Source: Pelistega sp. (GTDB lineage: Bacteria; Pseudomonadota; Gammaproteobacteria; Burkholderiales; Burkholderiaceae_B). Taken from it: a DNA stretch of 64,000 nt. Shown here one piece after another: positions 18,384 through 26,107 of the stretch. Position numbers and translations under genes: made by a program. Each line of letters opens with the position of its first letter. The first letter of the stretch is position 1. The notes beneath the pieces were generated by a model, which was not told the origin of the DNA, did no database searches, and saw only the letters and a list, made by a program, of their open reading frames with translations. The DNA lies in NCBI GenBank assembly GCA_030538255.1, contig JAUNUI010000002.1:85193-149192 (forward strand). The letters run 5' to 3'.

Positions 18384-19145
18384 TCACTCTTCTCCTGTAC
18401 CCAGATAAGCGGCGATGACTTTAGGATCTTTCTGGATATCATGTGGCTCTCCATCGGCAATTTTATGACCGTATTCAAGCACCACAATATGACTACATAA
18501 GTCCATGACGAGTTTCACATCATGTTCAATAAGAACAATTGTGTACCCCATAGCATTCAGCTTTTTAATTAAGGCTTTAAGTGATACCCGTTCTTGTAGG
18601 TTCAAGCCGGCAGCAGGCTCATCCAGAAGCAATACCTTAGGATCTGTCGCTAAAGCACGAGCAATATCCAATTGACGTTGTTCACCGTATGGTAAGTTTT
18701 TTGCCAATTCGTCCTTCTTTTTCTCTAGTCCAACATAGGATAAAAGTTCGATTGAGCGACGCTCTGCTTCAGCACGCTCTTCACGCTCTGATTTGGTACG
18801 AAACACTGAAGCAAATACGCTTGCCTTGGTTCTACTTTGGCGTCCAATCATCACATTCTCTACGAGACTTAACTCAGGGAACACCATAATATTTTGGAAG
18901 GTTCTCGCTACACCCAAGCGATTAATTTGATCCAGACGCATCTTGCTTATTTCATGTTCGTGATAGAACACCTTGCCTTCTGTTGGGGTATAAATTCCAC
19001 TCACCACGTTAAATAAGGAGGTCTTTCCAGCTCCGTTAGGGCCAATAAGCCCCGTAACCTTATTGCTTTCAATATTGAAGGAAACATTGGATAAAGCTTT
19101 CACACCACCAAATTTAAGACTAATGTTTTGTACTGATAACGTCAT
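18384..19145 (-). CDS. livG: LivG-type ABC transporter ATPase
   Basis: A 253-aa ABC ATPase. It has Walker A GPNGAGKTS, the LivG-typical GVARTFQNIMVFPELS stretch, the signature PYGEQRQLDIARAL, Walker B VLLLDEPAAGLN and the C-terminal IAAYLGTGEE that marks branched-chain amino acid ATPases. Its ATG overlaps the livM stop by one base, with GGAGG as ribosome binding site inside livM. Confidence 0.94.
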   Translation of the reverse strand: MTLSVQNISLKFGGVKALSNVSFNIESNKVTGLIGPNGAGKTSLFNVVSGIYTPTEGKVFYHEHEISKMRLDQINRLGVARTFQNIMVFPELSLVENVMIGRQSRTKASVFASVFRTKSEREERAEAERRSIELLSYVGLEKKKDELAKNLPYGEQRQLDIARALATDPKVLLLDEPAAGLNLQERVSLKALIKKLNAMGYTIVLIEHDVKLVMDLCSHIVVLEYGHKIADGEPHDIQKDPKVIAAYLGTGEE

Positions 19146-20074
19146 TATTTAGTCCTCCAGCGTTGAATCGCATTCGGTAAGTCGGCTAAGCCTTTAGGAA
19201 GGAATAAAATCACCATCGCAAGTAAGAATCCATAAACTAATACGTTATATTGACCAAAACCCTGTGAGTACTCTTCTAGAATGGTGATGGCGAAAGCGCC
19301 GAGAATTGAACCGTATAAGTTACCAATACCACCAATAAATGCCATCACGAAGAAAAAGATGGAAATATGTAGGCCTAAGCGGTCTGGATCAATAAAGCCG
19401 TCATAGTGCACAAAGAGCGTACCTGCAAATGCTGCAAACATCGTACTAATGGTAAACGAGAGAACTTTATACTGAAAGACAGGGATGCCCAGAGATTGGG
19501 CAGCCAATTCATTATTGGCAATTGATCGCAAGGCATCTCCAGTCCGTGAATCAGTAATTCTGCGCAAAACAAAGAACGCAACCACCATACAAAAGAGCAC
19601 CATATAGTAATATCCAAGGTCACTATCTAAGGTCCAGCCAAAGATACTCGGACTAGGTACCGCAATTAAACCTGAAGGGCCTCCAGTAATTGAGCTATTT
19701 TTCACCAATACCTGGATAATGACACCCACTGCAATACTCGCTAAAGCCAGATAGTGTCCACTGGTACGGAGCACGATAATTCCTACTAAGCAACCCAATA
19801 AACCCACACTAATCGTGGCTATCGCGACGGAACCAAAGTATGGGAAACCTGATTTCATTAGCATCCCAGATATATAGGCAGCTAAACCGAAGAAGGCAGC
19901 ATGACCTAATGAAATTTGGCCGGTATAACCAATAAAAAGAGTAAGCCCCATGACTACGATAGCCGCGGTTGTGGCACGAATTCCCATATGCGTTAAGAAA
20001 GGATCGTTAAGCAAAAGAGGGACGAGAATTAGAAAGGCTAATGCAATAAGGCTGGCATATTTTTTAGTTAACAT
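19145..20074 (-). CDS. livM: LivM-type ABC transporter permease
   Basis: A 309-aa inner-membrane permease with about eight to ten hydrophobic segments. TGQISLGHAAFFGLAAYISG near residue 50 and the EAA-like GDALRSIANNELAAQSLGIPV segment are typical of LivM. It overlaps livG by one base and follows livH by 10 bp, so the four transporter genes form one translationally coupled block. Confidence 0.93.
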   Translation of the reverse strand: MLTKKYASLIALAFLILVPLLLNDPFLTHMGIRATTAAIVVMGLTLFIGYTGQISLGHAAFFGLAAYISGMLMKSGFPYFGSVAIATISVGLLGCLVGIIVLRTSGHYLALASIAVGVIIQVLVKNSSITGGPSGLIAVPSPSIFGWTLDSDLGYYYMVLFCMVVAFFVLRRITDSRTGDALRSIANNELAAQSLGIPVFQYKVLSFTISTMFAAFAGTLFVHYDGFIDPDRLGLHISIFFFVMAFIGGIGNLYGSILGAFAITILEEYSQGFGQYNVLVYGFLLAMVILFLPKGLADLPNAIQRWRTK

Positions 20075-20084
20075 CTTCTATCCC

Positions 20085-20960
20085 CTATACTTTTTGAATT
20101 TGTTTTTTACCAAGCAAACCATTCGGTTTAACTAAGATAATCAATAAAAGAATGGAGAATGAGACAAGCTCTTTATACGCTGAGGCCAGGAATAAAGTGC
20201 CATATTGCTCGATAACACCAAGTGTAAAACCACCTAATACTGCGCCAGATACTAAGCCTAAGCCACCCAATAAAGCTGCTGTAAAGCCCTTAAGGATAAT
20301 TAACTGACCCATATCGAATGTCAAAACGGCGATAGGTGCATATAGAATGCCTGCAACCGCACCAAGTACAGAGCAAAGTGCGAAAGTAATATTATTCACA
20401 CGCGATACATTAATACCCATCATACGTGCTGTTGTTTTATCTTGCGCTACCGCTCTTAACGATAGACCGAGCGCTGTTTTGGTGAATAATACATATAACA
20501 AGCCCATGATGATAAAGGTGCTGATAATAACAATGATATATTGCGCACTAATTTGCAGACCACCAAATCTCACAACTGTCTCAGTCATCGGTGGGAATCG
20601 ATAGGCTGATGAACCAAATACTAACTGCGCCACGCTACGAATCATAATGAAGAGCGCAATCGTCATCACTAGTAATGACAAGGCATTAGTATTGCTTTCT
20701 AATTTTCGTAAGAATACGCGCTCTAAAATTGAGCCAATACAATAAGCCGATACCATGCTTAAAGGAAGAGCCAACCACATACTTAAGCCCAAATCTACAT
20801 GGAAGATGTAGCCCAAAAAGGCACCAACCATGAAAAACTCGCCTTGCGCAAAGTTAATTACATCCATACCCCGAAAAACGAGCGTAATTGCCAGGGCAAT
20901 GAGCGCATAGGTGCTCCCCACTGACAGCCCAAATATAAACTGCTGAATTAAATTATCCAT
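20085..20960 (-). CDS. livH: LivH-type ABC transporter permease
   Basis: A 291-aa inner-membrane permease. GLSVGSTYALIALAITLVF and VINFAQGEFFMVGAF at the N terminus are the classic LivH signatures. The start at 20960 is preferred over an upstream ATG at 21059 because GGAG lies about 10 bp before it and family members begin exactly here. It is the first gene of the liv/C45/amidase operon and has two LacI-type operators in the region upstream. Confidence 0.92.
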   Translation of the reverse strand: MDNLIQQFIFGLSVGSTYALIALAITLVFRGMDVINFAQGEFFMVGAFLGYIFHVDLGLSMWLALPLSMVSAYCIGSILERVFLRKLESNTNALSLLVMTIALFIMIRSVAQLVFGSSAYRFPPMTETVVRFGGLQISAQYIIVIISTFIIMGLLYVLFTKTALGLSLRAVAQDKTTARMMGINVSRVNNITFALCSVLGAVAGILYAPIAVLTFDMGQLIILKGFTAALLGGLGLVSGAVLGGFTLGVIEQYGTLFLASAYKELVSFSILLLIILVKPNGLLGKKQIQKV

Positions 20961-21061
20961 AATGTCTCTACTCCGCAATGTTTGTTCTAGCTCTCCAAAC
21001 ACCTTATGAAATATCAAAATGCATCTCGGTAGGCTAGATTTATGGTTTAGGCAAAACAATT

Positions 21062-21133
21062 ACCCAAACGTTAGGGTATTTTAGGAGTAGATATTGTTTT
21101 CTATCAAGTCAGGAATAACCCGAACGTTTGGGT
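21062..21133. promoter_or_regulatory. Twin LacI-type operators upstream of livH
   Basis: Two near-identical 16-bp palindromes with a central CG: ACCCAAACGTTAGGGT at 21062-21077 and ACCCGAACGTTTGGGT at 21118-21133. Each is symmetric except for one mismatched pair. Their centres are 56 bp apart. An even palindrome with central CG is the normal operator form for LacI-family repressors, and the lacI-type gene ends immediately upstream, so these are its probable sites. Shared consensus: ACCC-R-AACGTT-W-GGGT. Confidence 0.8.
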
Positions 21134-21204
21134 GAAACGGCGAGTATTATCTTATTTATAGTTTTAATAAGCAAACTTACTTGACTTATTGTTTAAATAA
21201 ATAG

Positions 21205-22254
21205 TTAAACACGAAAGTTTGTACTCTCACGCACACATAGTACAGGAGGAAGCAACTCTGATTTAGGCTGGCCGCCTTTAATTTTTTCTAATAATAATTC
21301 AACACCACGGTAACCCATTTGATGCATAGGCGATAAGATAGTACTCAGACCAATCGGCAGTTGGGCAGCTAAAGGGGTATCATTAAAACCTAATACAGCT
21401 ACATCACGTCCAACAAGTAGACCCTTATCACGCAGAGCACCCATTAAGCCTATCGCCAAGAAGTCATTAACGGCAAACGCTGCTGTTGGATTCTTTTTGG
21501 CTGATTTATTGTTGGAAAATATTCGCTCTCCTAATACTCTGCCGCTTTGAATATCAAAACCGCTGTGATGCACACAATCCGATGAAATAGCCACACCTAA
21601 CTCAGCGCAACGCTCTAAAAAACCCTTAGTTCTATCAATACCCGTTGTAGCATACGGCTCTCCAGCCAATACATAGATATGGCGGTGCCCTTGCTCAATA
21701 AGATGGTCTGCCGCCATGCGCCCACCTAGGTAATCATCACAGGTCACTGCGCAATGGTTGGGGGCGTGCCTACTAACCAGCACTAATGGGAAGTTGCGAT
21801 TTCTTAAGCTATTTAAATACTCAAGATTATTAATCATGGCATCAGCAACAATTAAACCATCTACACTTTGATCCAAGGCCATCTCAGATAATTGAATTTG
21901 TCGCTCAGGTATGTCTAGGGTAATACCAACAAATGGCAGATATTCATAGTCTTTGGCTGCGGCATCAATACCTTCATAAATCGTCGCAACAACTAAATCA
22001 GTGATGCGAGGTAAGATCACTCCAATTAGGCGAGTTTCACGAGTTTTTAAACCAATCGCTTGTCGGTTAGGACGATAGTTGCGTTCTTGAGCCAACTTTT
22101 TGATACGGTCAATCACTTCTTGAGATGCAGCACTTCGGGCCTCAGCGTCTGTGCCATTTAACACACGTGAGACAGTGGATACATGGATGCCAAGTTGTTC
22201 AGCTAACGAGCGCAATGTTGTTCTTTTATGCATTGTGATTTTATCTTTTGCCAT
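21205..22254 (-). CDS. LacI-family transcriptional repressor
   Basis: A 349-aa LacI/GalR-type regulator. The HTH is at about residues 13-35 (TLRSLAEQLGIHVSTVSRVLNG) and is followed by a sugar-binding-fold domain containing LIGVILPRITDLVVATIYEG and NDFLAIGLMGALRDKG. An in-frame ATG seven codons in is an alternative start; neither has a strong ribosome binding site. It precedes the liv operon on the same strand with 244 bp between them, where two matching operators lie. The effector is probably the imported compound or a hydrolysis product. Confidence 0.92.
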   Translation of the reverse strand: MAKDKITMHKRTTLRSLAEQLGIHVSTVSRVLNGTDAEARSAASQEVIDRIKKLAQERNYRPNRQAIGLKTRETRLIGVILPRITDLVVATIYEGIDAAAKDYEYLPFVGITLDIPERQIQLSEMALDQSVDGLIVADAMINNLEYLNSLRNRNFPLVLVSRHAPNHCAVTCDDYLGGRMAADHLIEQGHRHIYVLAGEPYATTGIDRTKGFLERCAELGVAISSDCVHHSGFDIQSGRVLGERIFSNNKSAKKNPTAAFAVNDFLAIGLMGALRDKGLLVGRDVAVLGFNDTPLAAQLPIGLSTILSPMHQMGYRGVELLLEKIKGGQPKSELLPPVLCVRESTNFRV

Positions 22255-22812
22255 AATTCTTAGAGAGTGATGATAAGAGTAACAACCTAGGCAATGGGGT
22301 GCTCAATAAGAACAAAATAGGTATCATCCTAAGACAAGTTATACGGTGCTACCTTATGAGCTTTCATGCTATTGTAACCATTAAATGATTCGAAACAATC
22401 TTTCTTCGGGCAAAATTAAGTTAAGTTTAGTGTTGTTTAAAGATTACCCTACAATTGAGGTAACCTCACAAATAAAAGCAGCACATTCATTAACGATGAT
22501 CCTAGTTTATCGAATGTATGATCTCCTAACCCTCCCCTCCCATTCTCAACGGTAGTTGAAAATTGACCAGTAATCATTATTACATTGCCGTTAATCCCAT
22601 AAGGTTAATCACAAACCTGTCAATAAAGCTCGTTATACTGGGTTTATGGCGAGTAATCGCTTCTCTCTTTCTAGTTGGGCTTGTCTATTAAGGAGCATGT
22701 GCAGCTCATTGCACAATCTCGCCCTTATCAGTCTGTTTCTTGGTCCACACTCGTTAGTCTTATTTTTTTAATCTATACGGCTTTTTTAAGCCACGACAAT
22801 AGGAGCTTTATC
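22255..22812. other. Long spacer without a recognised gene
   Basis: 558 bp between the LacI-type gene and a small protein gene. No RNA gene, repeat or strong hairpin was recognised. An open frame starting at 22675 reads into the small gene but lacks a ribosome binding site. Confidence 0.5.
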
Positions 22813-23037
22813 ATGGAACAATGGTTACCTAGTCTTATCACTGCCACGCCACAAGAGGGTTATGAGTTAGCGGTGAAGTTGTCTCGACTCGCGGTTAAAT
22901 TCACACAGCCCTGTGCTGAGACGCGTGAGAAATTGCGCGCGGATTATGCCAATAGTGCTGACAGTTTAACTATGGTCTCGCAAGTGGTGGCGATTAATTT
23001 TCAGACGGTCGCTCAGGCGAATAATTACTGGAAATAG
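22813..23037 (+). CDS. Small uncharacterised protein (74 aa)
   Basis: I do not recognise this protein. The start at 22813 is strongly supported because AGGAG sits 7 bp upstream; a longer reading from 22675 has no such site. The product begins MEQWLPSLITATPQEGY and is probably mainly helical (YELAVKLSRLAVKFTQ, TREKLRADYANSADSL), with no signal peptide and one Cys. A perfect 18-bp palindrome follows 24 bp after the stop. It stands alone between two spacers, so no functional context is available. Confidence 0.55.
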   Translation: MEQWLPSLITATPQEGYELAVKLSRLAVKFTQPCAETREKLRADYANSADSLTMVSQVVAINFQTVAQANNYWK

Positions 23038-23060
23038 TCTGTCAAAGGCACCTAAGCGAC

Positions 23061-23078
23061 GCGATAAGGCCTTATCGC
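23061..23078. repeat. Perfect 18-bp palindrome
   Basis: GCGATAAGGCCTTATCGC is identical on both strands. It follows the small gene ending at 23037 and precedes only a weak pyrimidine run. It could be an operator or a weak terminator. Confidence 0.5.
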
Positions 23079-23120
23079 TTCCTTCTGATGCTTTAGACCC
23101 TCAAGTTTACTGTTCTGCCT

Positions 23121-23141
23121 GGCGGGTCTCCTCTGCCCGCC
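23121..23141. repeat. GC-rich hairpin
   Basis: GGCGGG at 23121-23126 pairs with CCCGCC at 23136-23141 around a 9-base loop, with no T-tract. It lies in the 348-bp spacer (23038-23385) between two small genes. Nothing else was recognised there apart from the palindrome at 23061. Confidence 0.4.
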
Positions 23142-23385
23142 GACTTATGCCTTGCACTCCTCACTCAGCAATCAATGCACCCACCCCCAATTCTTCCAAT
23201 ACATTTCTCAATCACCCCTCACTTAACAAACCCTTGCAAAGCTGAAACATTCTGTAGAATTATCTCTGGTCTCCAGTGGTATGATGGCTTTTATTATCTT
23301 AGTTTGCCTAGGCAAGTTTTTAATTTAAGAGTCTTCGTTCGATGGCTCGGTGTATCTTAGTAAACATCTATTGAGTGAGTGGGTT

Positions 23386-24141
23386 ATGACTTTTTTCTCG
23401 CCATTATCTTTTAACTACAAGCATGTATTATCAGCATTGGCCATCTCAAGTTTAAGTCTTGGAGCCTCGATTCCTGTGGTCCAGGCGCAAGATATTGACT
23501 CGATTAATGCGACGTTCTCGGTGGGCTATAACAGTAACACCAGTGGTGGCAATAGTCGCTTAACGGTGCAACGTAATGGGCATCAGTATGATGCGAAGTT
23601 TGAGGCGGAGCATGCCTTGATGGATATTACGCAGCAGGCTCGCTTTAATATGAAGCAATGTCAGGTGCAGCCTCAGTCGTACTCAAATAATGCGAATCCA
23701 GCGTTCAAGTCGCGTGTGAAGGAGAATATTGCCTTCGATTGGGGCAGCAAGCAGGCGAGCTACACGAATAATGATGCTGATAAGAATAAGCGCTTTGGTC
23801 TGGTTCCTGCATTGTATGATCCGCTTAGTTTCTTCTTTGCAGCGCGCTGTGATTTGATGGCGGGTAAGACGCGTTTCACCTACCCCCTGATTTATAAGGG
23901 CAATGAGCGTAAGCACACTTATGTGGTCACGGGTACTCAAGTGGTGAAAACTGGTATTGGTGATGTAGAAGCCTTAGTGGTGCAGCGTGAGCGTAGTAAT
24001 AAGGATAGGATCACGCGCTTCTATGTGGCGCCTAGCTGGGATTATATGTTGGTAAAGATTGAACACCGTGAGAGTGCTTTAGCTCAGGCTTCAGCGACGT
24101 TGGTGAGTATGGATTATAAGGTGTCCCCTATGGCACAATAG
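23386..24141 (+). CDS. DUF3108-like exported protein
   Basis: A 251-aa protein with a signal peptide of about 35 residues (ALAISSLSLGASIPVVQAQ) and no lipobox Cys, so it is probably periplasmic. The mature part is beta-rich: FSVGYNSNTSGG, NSRLTVQRNGHQYDAKFEAEH, then YDPLSFFFAARCDLMAGKTRFTYPLIYKGNERKHTYVV. The YDPLSFFFAAR segment and overall plan match DUF3108 proteins, an uncharacterised envelope family. The start at 23386 is chosen because the signal peptide begins there. Function is unknown. Confidence 0.7.
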   Translation: MTFFSPLSFNYKHVLSALAISSLSLGASIPVVQAQDIDSINATFSVGYNSNTSGGNSRLTVQRNGHQYDAKFEAEHALMDITQQARFNMKQCQVQPQSYSNNANPAFKSRVKENIAFDWGSKQASYTNNDADKNKRFGLVPALYDPLSFFFAARCDLMAGKTRFTYPLIYKGNERKHTYVVTGTQVVKTGIGDVEALVVQRERSNKDRITRFYVAPSWDYMLVKIEHRESALAQASATLVSMDYKVSPMAQ

Positions 24142-24145
24142 TTTT

Positions 24146-24685
24146 CTACCCATCCGACAAGACCGCTTTCTGATATTGAACGTAAATTGTTCTCGCTTTG
24201 TCTATATTAGTTTTACGTGCGTTAATAATTAATTTTTCTTCGATATCCAGGCGAGCTTTATTAAGATTGCTTAGTCTTGTGCGATGAGATTCAAATGCTT
24301 GCCTTGCTTCGTCCATAGGCAGACCAGCTCTTCGTCTCTTGGGCAAACTGTGTGTTAAGTTAACGTAGGTATATTCGTGCTTATCTTGCACGAGTTGTAA
24401 ATGTCGTTCTGCTGAATCAAATTCGTTTAGTGCAGCCATCAAACTTGACGTCATCTCTTTGCTATTACTGTAACGGTCAAGGTCACTCTGTAAAATACCC
24501 CTCTCAGTAGCAAGTATAAGAGATAGCTCATCACTATCTCCTATATAATCAATGTGCTTTAACAGGCGTTTTCGAGCATTTTTGACTTTGATGGCAGTAA
24601 TTGATAAGTCATGTTCCAGAATTAAACTTGCCTCTACCATTAAAATTCTATAAAGTCTATTCAGTTCCTTATGCGAATCTATCAT
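24146..24685 (-). CDS. Uncharacterised helical protein, second gene of an orphan pair
   Basis: I do not recognise this 179-aa protein. It is almost entirely helix-forming and charged, with likely coiled coil at about 25-75 and 125-175 (LSNLNKARLDIEEKLIINARKTN). It has no signal peptide or membrane segment. Its ATG overlaps the stop of the preceding 89-aa gene by one base (TAATG), so the two are translationally coupled. A compact operon of a small acidic protein followed by a larger helical one could suggest a toxin-antitoxin-like or regulatory pair, but no motif supports a specific activity. Confidence 0.6.
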   Translation of the reverse strand: MIDSHKELNRLYRILMVEASLILEHDLSITAIKVKNARKRLLKHIDYIGDSDELSLILATERGILQSDLDRYSNSKEMTSSLMAALNEFDSAERHLQLVQDKHEYTYVNLTHSLPKRRRAGLPMDEARQAFESHRTRLSNLNKARLDIEEKLIINARKTNIDKARTIYVQYQKAVLSDG

Positions 24686-24954
24686 TAGTTTTCATCCAAC
24701 CAATTTTCGCCATATTCTGCTTGCGCTGTCTCAGTTCTCAGTCCCTTCTCACGAATAAACTCAGCCCCCCTCAAAGTTTTCAGACTCTTAAGTGCATGTG
24801 CTGGTACCACGGCATAACTTAACCACTGCCAAGCTGTTTCTTCGTCTCCTGCGTCACCTGCGGCCATTGATTCAGCTAAATAAATGCCGTTCTGTGTCAA
24901 GCCTTCACGCTCAGAATCGGCTAAATAGCTCTTCGGTAAGGTTTCCGTCTCCAT
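24685..24954 (-). CDS. Uncharacterised small acidic protein, first gene of an orphan pair
   Basis: An 89-aa acidic protein with no motif I can name. It contains AWQWLSYAVVPAHALKSLK and ends REKGLRTETAQAEYGENW. GAGGTG lies 7 bp before the ATG at 24954; a TTG two codons upstream is less likely. It is coupled to the 179-aa gene by a one-base overlap. The region upstream is very A+T-rich and contains an inverted repeat AAGTC-N4-GACTT and a TATAAT on the minus strand near 25058, a plausible promoter. Confidence 0.55.
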   Translation of the reverse strand: METETLPKSYLADSEREGLTQNGIYLAESMAAGDAGDEETAWQWLSYAVVPAHALKSLKTLRGAEFIREKGLRTETAQAEYGENWLDEN

Positions 24955-25174
24955 ATTCAAGCACCTCGAATTCTACAGTTAGTCATCAATTAGTTTCTGA
25001 TCATATAGTTTACACATATCAAACCATATATCAAGATGGATATTTTTAACATTGACAATTATAGCTTGTATATCATAAGTCGCTTGACTTAAATTTTCAT
25101 AGCTCGGAAAGTACGCATAGGCTTTATTGTCCTAGGCTTTCACCTAAGTATTCTCAAGTTTGTAAACACAAAAA

Positions 25175-25208
25175 AACCACCGACGGTTGAAGTTACCCAT
25201 CGGTGGTT
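25175..25208 (-). terminator. Terminator of the petABC operon
   Basis: AACCACCGA at 25175-25183 pairs with TCGGTGGTT at 25200-25208. On the minus strand the hairpin is followed by a run of seven T, 27 bp after the petC stop. Confidence 0.85.
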
Positions 25209-25235
25209 ATTTCTTTACTTAAAAACGTATACGAA

Positions 25236-26090
25236 TTAACGTACGTGTTTCCAGTATGTGCGGTTCAATTGCCATGCTACTACGAAGAAGATAGCAAGGA
25301 ATAACATGACCCACATACCGAGTGTCTTACGGCTCTCGGCGTATGGTTCGGCCGCCCAACCTAAGAAGGCTGTGAGGTCTGCTATGTCTTTATCGAACTG
25401 TGCTTGTTTTGCTGTGTCTAAGTAAGTGATCGCAGACTCAGAGTGGGCGCCGCCTTTGTGGTCAGCTAATACTTCATTGCTGACTTCAGTACGGTAGCCG
25501 TGCTGGTCTACTTTGCTGACAACTTTATGCCACTCAGCTGTGCCATTGTTATCCACTGACTTGATATCCGTGAAGGTCACTTCTACTGGACCTGCTTGTT
25601 CCCAGAATGGGTTAGGCATACCAGCATTAGGGAAGGCTAAGTTATTCCAACCAAGGTCGCGCGACTTGTCACGGTAGAAAGTACGCATATAGGTATAGAT
25701 GTAGTCTGTACCTGGTTGACCTAAGTTCTCTGCTTTAGCACGTGCCATCAAGGATAGGTCTGGTGGGGTTACACCGAACCATGCCTTAGCGTCTTTAGGT
25801 TTCATAGCGATGGTCATGTAATCACCAATCTTCGCATTATTGAAGATTAAGTTCTCAGTGATATCAGTTTCGCTTAAACCTAAATCCAGTAAGTTCTTAT
25901 AACGCAAGAGCTTTGCGCTATGGCAGTTCATACAGTAGTTAACGAATAATTTAGCACCATTCTGTAATGCTGCTTTATCAGTAGCTTTAACGGGGGCGAC
26001 ATCCCATGGGTGACCACCTGTAGCGGCATGCGCTGCACCGCTACCAAGAGTCAACATAACAACCAACGCGCCTATAATCTTTTTAATCAT
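25236..26090 (-). CDS. petC: Cytochrome c1 of the bc1 complex
   Basis: A 284-aa cytochrome c1. A signal peptide ends about residue 22 (GSGAAHA), and the heme is attached at Cys53-xx-Cys56-His57 (CMNCHSAK). A C-terminal transmembrane anchor (TLGMWVMLFLAIFFVVAWQ) and basic tail follow. It carries electrons from the Rieske centre to soluble cytochrome c in the periplasm. It is the last gene of petABC, 17 bp after petB. Confidence 0.96.
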   Translation of the reverse strand: MIKKIIGALVVMLTLGSGAAHAATGGHPWDVAPVKATDKAALQNGAKLFVNYCMNCHSAKLLRYKNLLDLGLSETDITENLIFNNAKIGDYMTIAMKPKDAKAWFGVTPPDLSLMARAKAENLGQPGTDYIYTYMRTFYRDKSRDLGWNNLAFPNAGMPNPFWEQAGPVEVTFTDIKSVDNNGTAEWHKVVSKVDQHGYRTEVSNEVLADHKGGAHSESAITYLDTAKQAQFDKDIADLTAFLGWAAEPYAESRKTLGMWVMLFLAIFFVVAWQLNRTYWKHVR

Positions 26091-26107
26091 GTTCTTTCCT
26101 AATGATC

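Noticed and set aside
22675..22812. Longer start for the small protein
   Set aside because: No ribosome binding site, whereas the internal ATG at 22813 has a good one.
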